Shown: one piece after another, positions 12,261 to 24,252 of the stretch | Layout of the letters: each line of letters starts with the position of its first letter | Numbering within the stretch: position 1 is the first letter of the stretch | Assembly: GCF_051401765.1 (NCBI RefSeq) | Contig: NC_135069.1 | Span: 11,386,501 to 11,450,500 of the forward strand | Direction: 5' to 3' | DNA: 64,000 bases | Source: Calliopsis andreniformis | Lineage: Eukaryota > Arthropoda > Insecta > Hymenoptera > Andrenidae | The notes under the pieces: generated by a model | Database searches by the model: none | What the model was told of the DNA's origin: nothing | The model's input: only the letters and a program-made list of their open reading frames with translations | Position numbers and translations under genes: made by a program

Positions 12261-13909
12261 GAATACCAAGGCTAACTACTTTGACTGAAGTGACAAGATC
12301 TCTGATTTTTGGAAAAGTGCATTCTATTTAAGTCAGAAAAGTAATGTACCTGCATTCGTTCATTTTATTAGTTTTGTTTAATATTAAGGAAGAAGTAAAA
12401 TAATATTTTTTTTTTGAAGAATCAAGTGTGTAGCAGAAATAATTATATGAATCAATTTTACTCGTCAAATGGTTCTGGTGTAAATCCCAAGAGACTGTGA
12501 GCGGTTTTATAAGGGTTTTCGAGTGATAGAAAATAATATTTATTGGTGGAAAAATATACAAGCAAGCACTTACAGTATGTTACTTTCTTGCAAAATTACA
12601 ATTTTCAATTTTAAATTTCAGTTATAGATTATAATTATAAGTTGTGAGCTATCAATAAAGTAATAATTCTGAAAATATGGGATATTTACAGTAGAAAACT
12701 TAGATTTCTGTAGAAAGTACTTAGCTGTTCCATTACTGTATTTAAAATATTATCTACTATAACTTTTGTAAATATACATTTCACTGGAAATTATGCGCAT
12801 GCATTTCGTTTTTTAAATGGCTTTGCAAGAATTAATGCAATAATAAAAACACAGATATATAATTAACAGAAATAAGTAAACTTTTTACTTGTACTTATTA
12901 ACTATACTTTTTTCATATATTAGTAGAACTATATCCAGTTCATTTGAAAACGTTCATTCTTATTGCCAATAAAATGAAACAGTGTAATGCTTATGAATCT
13001 ATAATTAGTGCATAAACCGTGACATCCTGCTCGTATTTATAGAGTTCCAGAACCAGTGACATAAGTAAAAAGTTAATATTCGTGCATGAAGAAATAAATA
13101 CAAAATTTATAGTCAAATTTGCTGATATTACACACCATCCTCGAGAAAATTAACTTCAAATTTGAGTCGACTACACTGAACTACAGCTGTAGGTGCTTGA
13201 TAGGTACATAGAGTGAGAAGAACACTTTCAGTTTGCAGTAGATAGAGTCAATAATCAAACTATAAGCGTTTCCCTTATTATGGGTACCCTTGAAATACCT
13301 AAAACTCTACTTTTATACATTAATTTTCGATTCAAGTTCAAAATCACTGTTTTAAAAAATGAAGTACAATATGTATCACCAGATTTGATTCCATATGATT
13401 GGTTGAAAGTTTGAAATCGCTTAGGATTCTCTTACAACTCTTTTGGACATAGTGAAATGAAAAGTGTCCCGTCTTTTTAGTAGTGATAGATATATATCAC
13501 TTATTTGATGTAATAATTTCATAACTCAAAAATCACAATTCGTTGAAAAATAAGGCAATAATTTCATTTCACGCAAAAACCAATTTTTTATATTAGTAAT
13601 TTAAAAACTTGTTTTTTGGAGGGGTTATGTTATTATTGCAAGAGATGAGCGATATGCACAGTGAAATGGTTTTCATTCCACCTTGAAATGTTAAAATAAT
13701 TCAAAGCATAGTAATTATTGCATACCACCGATTGTTTTTTCTTTAAATAAGATTTCTATGCAGCTAAAATTGGCTTTTTAGAATTATGTACCCCAAAGAG
13801 TTAATTTATATTGCATAAGAAAGTACATTTTACTTGAAGTTAGTACTTTCAGTAGTGACTCCAATATTCCTCAATTCAGTGTAGTAAAAGAAAATTAATA
13901 CAATTGTTT
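12261..13909. other. AT-rich noncoding spacer
   Basis: Long AT-rich stretch with a run of about ten T's near 12408. A small palindromic patch at about 13486-13501 (GTGATAGATATATATCAC) is present. No gene is visible. Confidence 0.5.
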
Positions 13910-13917
13910 ATTGGTAG

Positions 13918-14357
13918 ATATTAGTGCTGTCCAAGTGCTTGAAATATAAATACCTAAAATTTAAAATAAGACAAAATTCATTTTTTTAAACTGAGTCAAG
14001 CAGTTGATTATCCAAATAGCTTGAATATTTGAACAAACTTGAACAAATTTAATCAGCTCAAATATTTGAATAGCTTAAACTGCATTGGTATTTTTGCTTA
14101 AATTTCTAGAATAATCACCATTATTCTTGACTTTATCCAAACTTTTCGAAATCTTATCCAAGCAAACTTTGTTATCCCAGTCTAATATTAAAATTAAGTA
14201 AGAATATCTAATTAAGGTTTTTTAGATAATTAAGTTTACTCGGTAATCAAGTTTACTTGAATTAACTTTACTCGAACGTTCAAATATTCGATTCAGTTTG
14301 AACGATACAAACTAAGCTTAGCTCCGACTCTGGTTTCAAGCTACTTGGTCACCTCTA
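13918..14357. mobile_element. hAT-like nonautonomous DNA transposon (~440 bp)
   Basis: The segment is bounded by an 8-bp direct repeat ATTGGTAG (13910-13917 and 14358-14365), the duplication length made by hAT transposases. Its ends are inverted copies: the left carries TAGTGCTGTCCAAGTGCTTG and the right, read inward, TAGAGGTGACCAAGTAGCTTG. Both belong to the TAGNG class common in hAT elements. The interior is rich in AATATTTGAA and CAAACTTGAA motifs in both orientations, resembling subterminal transposase-binding repeats. There is no transposase frame, so any movement would depend on an autonomous relative. The left terminus seems to have about four extra bases (ATAT) between the duplication and the repeat. 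Confidence 0.6.
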
Positions 14358-14365
14358 ATTGGTAG

Positions 14366-15679
14366 GTACTTAAATTCCTTGTTTAACAAAGCAATCTTCC
14401 CTTAATTCTGTTTTCCTTAACTTACGGCCAGTAATACAATACCTTCAATACTTTTCCAACTAGAATCACCATCTTTCCCCTCGTTCCACCCCTGTCAGGA
14501 CATCTTACACACCTAAAACTCGTCTACTTGCACGCCACGGTCAAACAGCATCCATAATCACTTGTATTTATCGAGCCATTAAATTTACAATGTTGCGAGG
14601 AGTGTGTTTCACCAGGCTGGTGTCATCCTCGGGAAAAGCTGTAATCGCGCGTGGTTGTGTCACTGTTAGCAAGCCGCGGATCGAGGCAAAGAACCGGAGG
14701 AAGGAGGAAGAAAGAGAACGGGAGAAGGATCGAGGAGAAGCGTATTAGCATGGTAGTGAACGATGAGAAGGGCGTGCCAGTTACGGTAATAGCTGGTAAG
14801 CTGTGCTATTATGAGCGGCTTGCAAAAAAAAGTGACGTCACGCTAGGCCACTCCTGTGGTTGACCAAAAAGAAAAAAGTGCATTACAATTCGTCGCTTCT
14901 TATTGTTTACCGCAATTGGTCACTGTTCTCTTCCCCGTCCCTGTTATTGTTTAGCAGCTCGCGTTTTCCGCCGCTTTATTATGCCCTTTGTCCGTGCGCG
15001 AGCGTGAACTTTCGTCTGTTTAATATTTATTCCTTGCCAGCGTATCATTGCGCTTCATTTCCTGGTATAGCGCGGCACTGTTCCATCGCGTTGCTCTAGT
15101 AGAACTGGGTCTTTCGACTTCTACGATATCTTGTCGGGAGTTGAGGTTCATCTTTTACTCTGCCAACAAGGGCAGGTATACCCTGACTCTTCCAGGAACG
15201 ACAGGTGAATAAACGCGGTTCTGGGTAAGTAGGTATGTCAGCGTTAATCAATAGTTAAGGTAGTGCAAAGTAATTTCCAGTCGTACGTTGTGGTCGTACA
15301 GTGATACGCTAACAAGAAACGCAGTGGTAGTGCTGCAGATTTATTGGCCCTAGAATTCTTGTCAGCGAAACACAGTAAATATATCTACCTATAGTTTTGG
15401 TGTGGAAAGAGACTATCAAGATTGAGGATAAATGAAGTTCCTAAAATATCCTATTTTTTTTCTAATTGACAGTTAGGGTCAGCTTTTAAGGCTACTAAAT
15501 AATGACCACAATAAGATTTGACAATAAGCCACGCCACGTAACTGTATGTATTAGACAGTACAGTAAAATGTCTTTTAGGAAAACTAGTACATCCTAGTAG
15601 ATATCTCCTTTTTGTAACATGTTTAGAAAGTTGGATAGGTTGTGGTAATTTCTTTTGATGCTTTACTTGAGAATAAATA
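14366..15679. other. Mixed spacer with a GC-richer patch
   Basis: A GC- and purine-richer patch at about 14500-15350 carries two short plus frames (14651-14863, 14860-15099) with no recognisable domain. A CTCTTCCAG acceptor-like site (AG at 15194-15195) and a CTGG/GTAAGT donor-like site (GT at 15225) could bound a 29-nt microexon, but nothing else supports it. Confidence 0.3.
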
Positions 15680-15770
15680 TACAGAGTATCTCAGCTAAAT
15701 GGGATCACTTAAATATCTACCTTATTTTTGATTGTACGAAAAATGTCCTATTTAGCTGAGACATTTTATA
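15680..15770. mobile_element. 91-bp MITE, TACAGGGTG-class ends
   Basis: The 26-bp ends are inverted copies matching at about 20 positions and share an identical CTCAGCTAAAT core (around 15690-15700 and 15750-15760). The left end begins TACAGAGT and the right, read inward, TATAAAAT, consistent with TA-flanked Tc1/mariner-type termini. There is no coding capacity. Almost the whole element is a hairpin. Confidence 0.6.
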
Positions 15771-16717
15771 TATTGTTCTTCGCTTCGTAAGAGTCTTCAA
15801 CCCTTCTAAAGACCTATGGAGTTGATAGTATCTACAAAATTCGAAAGAATAAGAAATATGGATATGCTAATTCTAATTCATAAATAATCGTACACTTTTC
15901 ATGAATAATTCAGAAATATATTTCATCAGCAAACATTTTCCTGCCTTTTGAGTATAAAAAAAGAAGGAAAACAATCACTCCTAAACTTTTCCTCAGGCTC
16001 AGCCGTACAGTAACGCTTTCTATTCTAATTTATTTTCGTTTTGTATCACTGCGTAGCTTTGATGATACTAATAATGACAAAAGCAGCTTCTTTTCTCTTC
16101 ATTTACATCGAGAAATTGAATACCTCCATATATGTCACAGCGTAAGCGTATCAATGTCGTGATTATTTCTTTACACTGGGAAGTAGTCTGGTGGTTCCAT
16201 TAAAAGTGAATGTGTGAAAAATCGATCGGGTTGAACGTTCCTGTTAAATCCAGGTGTGCAGCGCAAAGATAATGTAGATCAAGGTAAAGAGATGATATTA
16301 CCTTTTCGAACGACGAACCTGGAAGCTTTAGAAGTTTGACTTTTTAGGATCATGTAAACTTGCGTACTTTCTGGGAAACTGCCAACTTAGTGAGTTAATC
16401 TAGCATTGTAGCAAATTATCTTCTAACGCGAAAGAGATTTACGTTCCAAGTTACATGGACCTGGAATTCAAGAAGTTATTATGAATAAATAATATTAACA
16501 ATTAGTCGTATCTGTAATTGCTGCTATCACATGTCTCTGAAATATATATCGGTATATTCCTCATAATATTTCAACATTATGTGAACTTAGCTACAGTGAA
16601 ACATAAGTAAAATACATGTAGTTCATTTTTTCAAAAAGTTTACATGATGCAAAAGTGTATACAGTGAACATAATACTTAATACATATTACAGAAAGTATT
16701 TCTCTTTGTAAATCTCT
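15771..16717. other. AT-rich noncoding spacer
   Basis: No gene or clear repeat. A GC-richer patch at about 16180-16330 has no frame or structure that I can assign. Confidence 0.45.
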
Positions 16718-16890
16718 CGGCTACATATCTATAATTGTAAGGTAAAACGACATATGTCACGTTTTCAATAAATTCGTGTTAAAATATTAATTAAGGTCTG
16801 GAATATAGAATTTATATTCTCAGAAGGAAGAAAGGACATTAAACAAAATTGTGTTACTTGAAAGTAAGGTCTCAAGAAGGCCCAAGTCCA
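16718..16890 (-). repeat. Dispersed repeat family A, minus-strand copy
   Basis: Read on the minus strand, the segment aligns along its length with copies at 17540-17672, 29908-30090, 53978-54106 and 61015-61220. The shared core includes AATATAAATTCTATATT, then a TTAATTAA block, then GAAAACGTGACATA and CGTTTTACCTTACA. With the plus-strand copy at 17.6 kb it forms an inverted pair about 650 bp apart, so the two could be arms of one larger fold-back element. No coding frame is conserved across copies. The class is unknown. Confidence 0.6.
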
Positions 16891-17539
16891 TGAGACAATG
16901 TTGAAGTTGGGAACTTTCAACCCCACTATCTCGAAAAGAAAAACATGTGACTTAGGTCTTAAATCATGTTGCTTTACAAACACAGATATAATAAATCGTG
17001 GTGTACATTCAGAGATAAAAGTACAATCAAATTCAATGTGTACCTTTTTCTTGCGAATCATGGAATTTCACTATGTTGCTGACAAATTAAATGTCCACGA
17101 AGACCGAGAGGAAGGATATTTTCTTGCACAGCTGTGCGTAAATTGCCGCCAACTCGGCACGTTGTTACAAACAGTACCACTCATGTTCGTGAATTACTGA
17201 CATGCCGACGCATTGTTGACAAATGATTCCGTCGTGTACGCGTGTAGAGACTTAAACGTTTGCGGAACTCATTAAAATAAATTTTCTGCAACCACCTACC
17301 TATGAGGATTTTACAATAAGTAGCTTCTAATGAATTACACGTTACAATGTTTGTGTACGAGAGGTTCAGACAGATGTGAAGAGAAGTTTAAAAAATTATT
17401 TTAAATGTCATAAAAAAAGAATGTTGCAAGTTAATGTAGATTTGCAATGCATGAATTGGATATTTCGAAATATAGTAGTGAGATTCAAACCTGAAGCATC
17501 CTTTTGATACCTAAGGTAAGAGAGCCAATTACAGTGTCC
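16891..17539. other. Sequence between inverted family A copies
   Basis: A minus frame (98 residues, 16765-17061) and a plus frame (100 residues, 16898-17200) overlap here, and neither resembles a known domain. If the flanking family A copies are terminal arms, this would be the interior of a nonautonomous element. Confidence 0.35.
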
Positions 17540-17672
17540 TGGCTAATTATTCTTGATCCCTTATGTTTAAGTGAACAAAGTTTTTTAACGTTCTCTATTC
17601 TTTTTGAAAATATAAATTCTATATTTTAGATCTCAGTTAAGGTCGTAACTCGAATTCTTTATGTCCCTTCTT
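17540..17672 (+). repeat. Dispersed repeat family A, plus-strand copy
   Basis: Contains the family blocks in order: CTTGATCCCTTATGTTTAAG, then GAAAATATAAATTCTATATTT, TAGATCTCAGTTAAGG and AACTCGAATTCTTT. It lacks the distal TTGCCTTACAGCCACAG block retained at 61.1 kb. It sits about 200 bp upstream of a partial copy of the GTCCC-type transposon. Confidence 0.55.
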
Positions 17673-17869
17673 TTATTTTCACGTATGTAAAGATGTATGG
17701 CTATTAGACTGAGAATATTTTTATTAACTAGAAATATATTTTAATTTTCAGGCTGGTAGTGTTACATTTAGTTACATTCAGTTTAATAATGGGTCTCTAT
17801 AAAGTAATTAGTACTCTTAACCTAGTTTTATTTTCTTTAAAGAACTACTGTTATTTCGCTTGTTAGGCC
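17673..17869. other. AT-rich linker between two repeats
   Basis: Short AT-rich stretch between a family A copy and the partial GTCCC-type element. It may belong to the degraded left part of the latter, but I could not align it convincingly with the fuller copy at 57.8 kb. Confidence 0.35.
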
Positions 17870-18100
17870 TTGGTTGATATCCTACTTTTATTGTTATTAA
17901 ATACTTACACTTAATATGTAGTAAAGTGAACAAATTGAAAATGCATGTTCTGATACATGAATTATGATATATCAGTAGCTGAATATACTATTCTATGATA
18001 TTATCATTTGTTTTTAATTACATTGAAATTTAAGCTTAAAATTAAATAAAATTGACATTAGTGTTGGTGTACTAGGACATTTAGCTTATTCTGAGTTGGA
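17870..18100 (+). mobile_element. Partial second copy of the GTCCC-type TIR element
   Basis: Aligns with the right part of the element at 57757-58349. Blocks occur in the same order: GTGAACAA, CAGTAGCTGAATAT (CAGTAACTGAATAT in the other copy), CTATGATATTATCATTTG and AAATTTAAGCTTAAAATTAA, then GTGTTGGTGTACTAGGACAT near 18060-18080, matching the right terminal repeat. The left terminal repeat is not found, so this copy is truncated or decayed. Confidence 0.55.
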
Positions 18101-19430
18101 CCTTCATGCTCCTGATTCAGTCTTCAGAAAGATCTTTCGAATTCTGTAAAACTTTCTGCTTTGTCTGCTCAATGCTTCGGTTTATTCGGGTCACTAGGTA
18201 ACAATAAGACGAAAATCACCTTCTTCCAGGAAAACAGTCTTTTTATATCCATTTTGACCAGTCCTACCTCCGATCAGTGAGCAGTTAGGCCGCCACTTTG
18301 ACTCTCAATACCTACCTGAAACGTCCACCAAGGCAATTTGTAACACGAATAGATATTCGCGTCACAAGCATAAAACAAAATTGATAAACGAAGATTTTAA
18401 CGCAATTTCTTTATTCGTGATTCTTATCTTTGCTGCCTAAAACCATCATCTAAACTGTTCCCTACTCGTATTAGTAACAGGAACACGAAAATTTCGTTTG
18501 CTTCAATTAATGGTAGCCACCGACTTCACCAAGAAAGCCATCGACTTGAATTGGTAGAGGTTCTTTTGCCATCGCGTGACTCCAACCCTTATTTTGCGAC
18601 AGCTCCTAGAGTGACTGTTTTATCTGTCTTTGCACACGTTATTCGTATAGTCACTTCTTCAGGAAATTAGCACAGGACTCTTACTGGTTTATTTTCTTGG
18701 CTATGGTGGACACGTATGTACGATGACGAATATGGATACCAGATAGCATAGAGGATTTCCGCACACGATACACGCTGAGAATTTAGATTTGAATAGGTGT
18801 AGGTACTAGGATGAACGCAATGTGCAAGTTTGGAAACTTCGATTCTTTTCCCTGCATTTGCTTATGATTTAAAAATAACATTTTAAATAGCATTTATATT
18901 GCGATAAAATATTTTTTAAAAGTGGGATTTTGGAATTTACTGGCGAGATTCTGTAAAACTTCGTAAATGAATTGAATATTGAAAGAAGGTAGAACCCTTT
19001 CATGTTCCAATATATCTATGGAAAATAATTAAAATGTTTGCAATAATTGAAATTAAAAGTTTGCACGTGACAATAGATATTATTAACATTACTTTGGTAT
19101 TTTTATTTTATTTTAATGTTCAGTAGAAGACACTCAATTAATTTAATACTCTGTATGTTTTTTCAAATTTGTATGTAATGAACAATAAGGTAACTATAAC
19201 CAAGCAAAAATATTTTGTTAAAAAATAGCTTATATCTATCTTTAAAAGTATTTTGTACATATATATCATTAAAATTATTGTACTAAATTTTTTTGTCATA
19301 AAGATACAATATCTTCTTTATCTACATTGCGTTTTTGTTGCGACTATAGTGTTTTACTATAGTGCCCAGGTACTTTTAAAACTAATTTACTATTTGTTTT
19401 GCAATCTTCATTAGTTTTGAAGAAGGTACA
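18101..19430. other. GC-moderate block then AT-rich spacer
   Basis: 18070-18830 is moderately GC-rich with no frame or repeat. A CCTACCTG near 18311 would read on the minus strand as a TTTCAG/GTAGGT junction, but its pyrimidine tract is poor. The rest, to 19430, is AT-rich and featureless. Confidence 0.4.
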
Positions 19431-20000
19431 AGAAAATTGGTCATTTTCTTCCTGTAATCTCGAACAAAAACCGCGGCAGAATTAAATTTAATCGTACGTT
19501 TCCTTAAATCGACGTGTAAATTACGCATTCATTAATTTCAATTCCTTCAGAGTTCGAAATCTGTTCTACATCTTGCGCGTTTTTTTATCCTTCGACCACC
19601 ATAAAAACATCATAAGATCGTAATATTATCGAGTGGCCGCGTATTACGCAGCTTCATTGTAAATTCTCGTTTAATCGGGTTTTCGTATTAATACCCCGAC
19701 AATCGTTATTCCCGACGGTTGTAATTATCGCAGCGGTAATATTCGTTTGCACGTCGCGGAGTCATTATGCCTGGTAATTACATTCACGTCGTCGGCCTAA
19801 TTAAAAGGGAGTGACAATACCAGTGTAGCGTCTTAATTCCCCTTACCGGACGTATATTGAAATTAAATGATTTTGGGACCTCTCCTTTGAAGTAACACGA
19901 GAGTAAACGCCTTGAAAAATCCCTCGAAAGACTCGAAACCCCTCGTTTAGAATCATTTATCAACACTTGAGGCTCCTTTGCCCCGCCAGCAACGAGGAGT
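19431..20000. promoter_or_regulatory. Candidate conserved noncoding element, TAAT-rich
   Basis: This CpG-retaining island has many TAAT/ATTA homeodomain-type cores (for example near 19462, 19529, 19672, 19690, 19723, 19774, 19798) interspersed with CG-containing words. No protein frame of note. The mix resembles deeply conserved insect enhancers near developmental genes. This is inference from composition and needs a cross-species alignment. Confidence 0.3.
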
Positions 20001-20460
20001 TCATCCCGAGCCGTCGAAACCGCGATTACAATTATTATTAGTTAGATTTGGCAATATTCGTGGCGCAGCGTCGTGCACCAATCTCGAAGCGTTTTGATGA
20101 GCAGCCGATATGGTCGCTATTAGTCTGGTGCTTAGAAGCACTAAGTATACCCACGGCCCATCGCCTGTCCAAGTGAAACAGAGGACGAGGCGAATGAACC
20201 ATGAGCGTAGGGAGTGTTGGGCTTTTCGGGGCGTGGATAATAGTGAGAGAGTGGCCATTAAGGGCGAATTATATAGCAGGAAGAAAGCTTTGCGAAACTT
20301 CGCACCTGCCTTTCCACACTTCAGGCGCATATTCATAAATGGATTGTAAGTACGGACGTTTAAGTAGACTTCTCGTTTTTTATTAGTCTTTCCCTCTTGC
20401 TCTTTTCGCTGGCTGCTTTTTTCGGTGTCAAGAGGTGATAACGAACAAAGGGATAAGACT
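20001..20460. other. Island with frames on both strands and a donor-like end
   Basis: A minus frame of 111 residues (20001-20336) and a plus frame of 79 residues (20110-20349) overlap. The plus frame runs into ATGGATT/GTAAGTAC at about 20346, a good splice-donor match, so a plus-strand exon cannot be excluded. No domain is recognised in either product. Confidence 0.3.
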
Positions 20461-21120
20461 GATATACAAGACGCCTACCTTCGACATTTTTCGTCATTAT
20501 TTGATACAGTTGGCGTGCACCTAAAATTGGTATATATTCAAATCGAGAACACAGTGGCTATGGTGTTTTTTTTCCAATGAATGTGATAAACTTTGCAATT
20601 AACTATTATAGGAAACTGTAAGAAAGGTACTTCTTTTAACTCTAGAAACATATTTCAATCATACTGTAGACTTCGTTTATTTCTACAGAATCTATGTAGT
20701 GCTTAATATTTCTATCATTATAGTTACTAGATATTATTATTGTAAAAATATTTATGTCAATTTAGGTATATAAAATAAATATCTATTGCATATCTTTATT
20801 ACTTTCTTTGAAGCAATATAATTCGTAACAAAATCAGAATAGCTATTCATTAGTCTCTCCATTTTCTTGTCACAGAAATTCATGTTTCGTATATGTACGT
20901 CATATCCAATTATAATTTCACTTAACTTGATTTGAGTTTATCGTCGAACTCTAGATTATATGATCGAGATATAATTCTAAAAACTTAGAAAACTAGTAAC
21001 TATGTATGATGTTCAATTTCAGATACAAAAAGAGCTCCCACTACGTCAGAACTGGAGAAAGTGTTAATTCGAATATTAATCTACCATTTTATTAGTGGCT
21101 CTTTTTTAGAAGATATCCCT
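20461..21120. other. AT-rich noncoding spacer
   Basis: No gene, RNA or repeat is supported. A run of T's lies near 20566. Confidence 0.5.
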
Positions 21121-21800
21121 TAAATATTTTCGCATCAGAGTCCCAAGTGGCCGAGAATAATGATATTATTACGAAGTCGCTTACGGCTTACAGCAATTAA
21201 AACTTTGGTAATGGCTATGGCGAATTACGTAATTGCGTAATTGCCACGTCGTGGAATTGTTGGTGGGGCATTACACCGGCGTAATGTCTCGTTTTTTTTA
21301 CTCGTCTTCAGTTACCTCTCGATTCCGTTTCTAATTATCAGAAACAGTCAAGGATAATTCCAATTAAGATTGGCTTTTATAGATCTTATATTAACTTTAT
21401 AGTTCTGGTAAAATGAAATTCCGCCCTTTTTTGCAGCATACACGTCTTTATTTGATTGACTTAGCACCATCATTATCACATATTTTTTTCCAAGTACATT
21501 TCTGTCCAAATGCATTTCATTATTAACGTTTTGTGTAAGTATATGGGTCTCCGATTTCTCATGAAAGGCCCATCTGTACGGTGACTGTTATCATTTTGAA
21601 GTAATTGTACGCCGCAGCCGACGCGCATGCTCTTAAATTATGGTATTTTATTTAAAAAAGCGCAACTGATCAATAAGCGCGGTATGCAACTGGCATAAAA
21701 ATAATCGCGTGTTTTGTGGGCGGATGTTGTTGCAAATAAGCGCCGCTAGCGAATGTGTTAATTGAGTTAATCCCTCTTTTGTTGGTTTTAGAAAAGTTAT
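21121..21800. promoter_or_regulatory. Candidate conserved noncoding element pair
   Basis: Two dense patches (about 21140-21290 and 21590-21780) carry CpGs and TAAT cores. The first contains the palindromic run AATTACGTAATTGCGTAATT near 21223. The second has ATAAAAATAATCGCG and TTTGTGGGCGGATG words of the kind bound by homeodomain and zinc-finger factors. There are no protein frames. The enhancer interpretation is inference. Confidence 0.3.
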
Positions 21801-22330
21801 CTCTCTATTATGTAAATTACGTCATTTCGAAGTTTCAAGTATGCCGTAGCTAATTCACGCTCTTTTAATATATAAACAAGGAAGAATTATTTTCACTTGG
21901 AATTATTGCAGTCGCTTCGGTTTCTGATTTTTTGAACTCAGAAATCATTTGCTATTTTCGAGAGTAGCCAATTGTATTACAAGAATTGTACTTCAGAGAA
22001 TTAAACAAACACAAGGATTTTAGCTATTGGAAAATATGAATGATTAAAAAATGTTAATTCTTTAAAACAGTGACATATTTTTATTGGCAGTGGCACTGTA
22101 CAAGGGGTTTCTATTTCCTAAATTAAATAGCTTATATGCATTTTACAGTTATTCTGAAGTTATGTAGAAAAATTCTATTAAATATCTTCTTACAATGATT
22201 TTACTAAACATAATAATATATGAACAAATAGGAGTCCGTAAGATTATTTTAATACTGAAATATTTGAAGGTTTTACTATTTAGAAATTGTTTAATTTCAA
22301 TACTTGAAAATTACTAATCGCTCGTTTTAA
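21801..22330. other. AT-rich noncoding spacer
   Basis: No supportable feature. Confidence 0.5.
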
Positions 22331-22830
22331 GGAAACAAAAAAGTCGTAATATCACGTGTAATTACACCTAGCCTGGAATAAAAATCCGAATTATAACTGA
22401 GCACTTCACTATGTACTTGCTTCTTATCCCTATGAGTCGAGATAACATAAATAGCCGAATTTTGGCATACATCGCAGTTTTTCTTCATATTGCTACCTAT
22501 TCACCAGATATTTCGCGTTTGGTCTCTGTTGTCTTGTTTCTATGCGCTTAGAGCAATTTCCATGTAAATTCGGTGATAAACTGTTCACGGTACAGTTTCT
22601 CCTTTGGTCGCTGACAACACGTAGCCAAGACAACGCTATCATTGTTATCAGAAACGTAGGATATATGCCCTTTGGCCGCTAGCTCGTGAACATTTACGAC
22701 TTTAAATCGCCTCACCTCGATGGCAGACTGTTAAGCCCTTCATGGTTAACCGAGACTCGTGCTGCACAGTCGACTCTTTGTTGACTAATACAGCATTTCG
22801 CGTGTGGGCCGAAACCGGATTTTTATTCAG
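22331..22830. other. GC-moderate island; start resembles 59.94 kb
   Basis: The first ~75 bases (ACGTGTAATTACACCTAGCC, then GGAATAAAAATCC) loosely match 59935-60010 (TACGTGTAACTATAACCTGG, then GATGAAAATCG) in the same orientation. This may be a second low-identity dispersed repeat or a duplicated regulatory element. The rest has no gene. Confidence 0.3.
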
Positions 22831-24130
22831 TAACAGATAACCAGGAATTTTTTCATATTAAAAATCATGAATATTTGTCTGGTAACAGAGATAAGATTTT
22901 TTGATAGGAAATTCAATTATTTTAATATTCATTTTTCGATGTATTCCTCTGTCATTAAATGCAAAGTAGAATTTATGAATGATTCATTTCTCAATATTTC
23001 AATAAGTACAGTGAGATTTTCGGTAGTTTTTTAAGTATATTAGGTAATTTAGTTTAGTAGCTACATGTTGCAAACGTTTTCAAGAACATAATCTATGGTA
23101 GTTTTTTTTATTATTACAATTTCCTCGAAATAAATATTCACTGAAAGTAGTAGACTTCTAACAGATCTTACTCGAATTTAAAATATTAGAATTTAAACAA
23201 CAAAATTTAAAATAGTCATTGTTAGTCAATAAATGCATTAAGTTCTTCGTTGTTACAAAATTTCTTTATTTAGAAATGGTATAAGCTGCTTTTATTGAAT
23301 TCTAAAGCAAAGAATAGTATGTGATTAGTTAAGATATTTCAGAAGTGATTCGTGTTATCGACAGTTCTTAATCGTCTGTAGCATAATCTCCGCAAACATA
23401 CGCGGTCGTTTGCATAATGTATTCAATGTTATCAAAATATTTGCTTTATTACGCAATTTATATCCGCTTGAATAATGAACATGCTGTCGTTCGACTGCTC
23501 TCTTGCATTCGAGTATCAAACAATGCTATCCAACCTTATAAATTAGTTCCGAAGCTTACAAATCGTCGCTCATTCTGTCTTCGTTATTCTGCGCGGGAAC
23601 TTTAATTAATGTCGTATTGAAGATCTGCGCGTTTCGCACAACGAAGCACAACATGTAGAAAATGGCGAAGACATGAAGAAGATTGAACGATAAAAATCTC
23701 GAACTGTCTTGAAATATGGAAATAAATTGGAATTCATTTGAACCATCACTTATCTTCACGAAGTTCTAACATTATTCTGTGATACAGTCTTCTTGCTCTG
23801 GAAGGAAATTTTTCATAGAAAATGAGGTAGAGTTACTTGAGTGGAAAATGGGTATTTCTGAAGACAATTACAATGTCACTTTATTCAAATGAAAAAATAT
23901 ACCTATATATAAATGAAACGTTATCAAGGAGGGAATTTCTTTTTATTGTAATAAACAATCGATTTCTTTAAGATTTCTTATTAAAGAAATTCTATTGGAA
24001 ATTATTTTCAGTCTTTCTGTATGTTTTTATTGCACTGTGTCCAAGTAGTTATATTTTTTATTCTAAAATACATTTCGATTATATTTGTTCTCAACCACCA
24101 TGTCCCTCTTTTCATTGGGTTAGATTTATG
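22831..24130. other. AT-rich spacer with a small GC-richer patch
   Basis: The patch at about 23340-23620 carries a short plus frame (23417-23605) without recognisable domain. Otherwise the stretch is featureless. Confidence 0.45.
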
Positions 24131-24131
24131 T

Positions 24132-24197
24132 AATACACGGTGTTCTGTAACACTGTTTATATTTCAGTATAAAAATCTTTATAGAACACCCTGTATT
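24132..24197. mobile_element. 66-bp relic MITE, ACAGGGTG-type ends
   Basis: Ends at 24132-24148 and 24181-24197 are inverted copies matching 15 of 17 positions around GGTGTTCT. The right terminus reads inward as AATACAGGGTGTTCT, the same class as the ends at 57.5 kb and 39.0 kb. A solo relic of a similar end (TAGAACACCCAGTATC) lies near 31176. Noncoding. Confidence 0.5.
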
Positions 24198-24252
24198 CCT
24201 TCTCTAGATTATGTACCTAAAACAGTGAAAGTGGTTTCATAATATATGTAGT

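Noticed and set aside
15196..15224. 29-nt microexon between CTCTTCCAG and CTGG/GTAAGT
   Set aside because: The upstream pyrimidine tract is weak, no coding context exists, and such pairs arise by chance.
18296..18330. Minus-strand recursive splice site (TTTCAG/GTAGGT)
   Set aside because: The tract upstream is purine-interrupted (GGTGGACG) and the donor deviates from GTAAGT.
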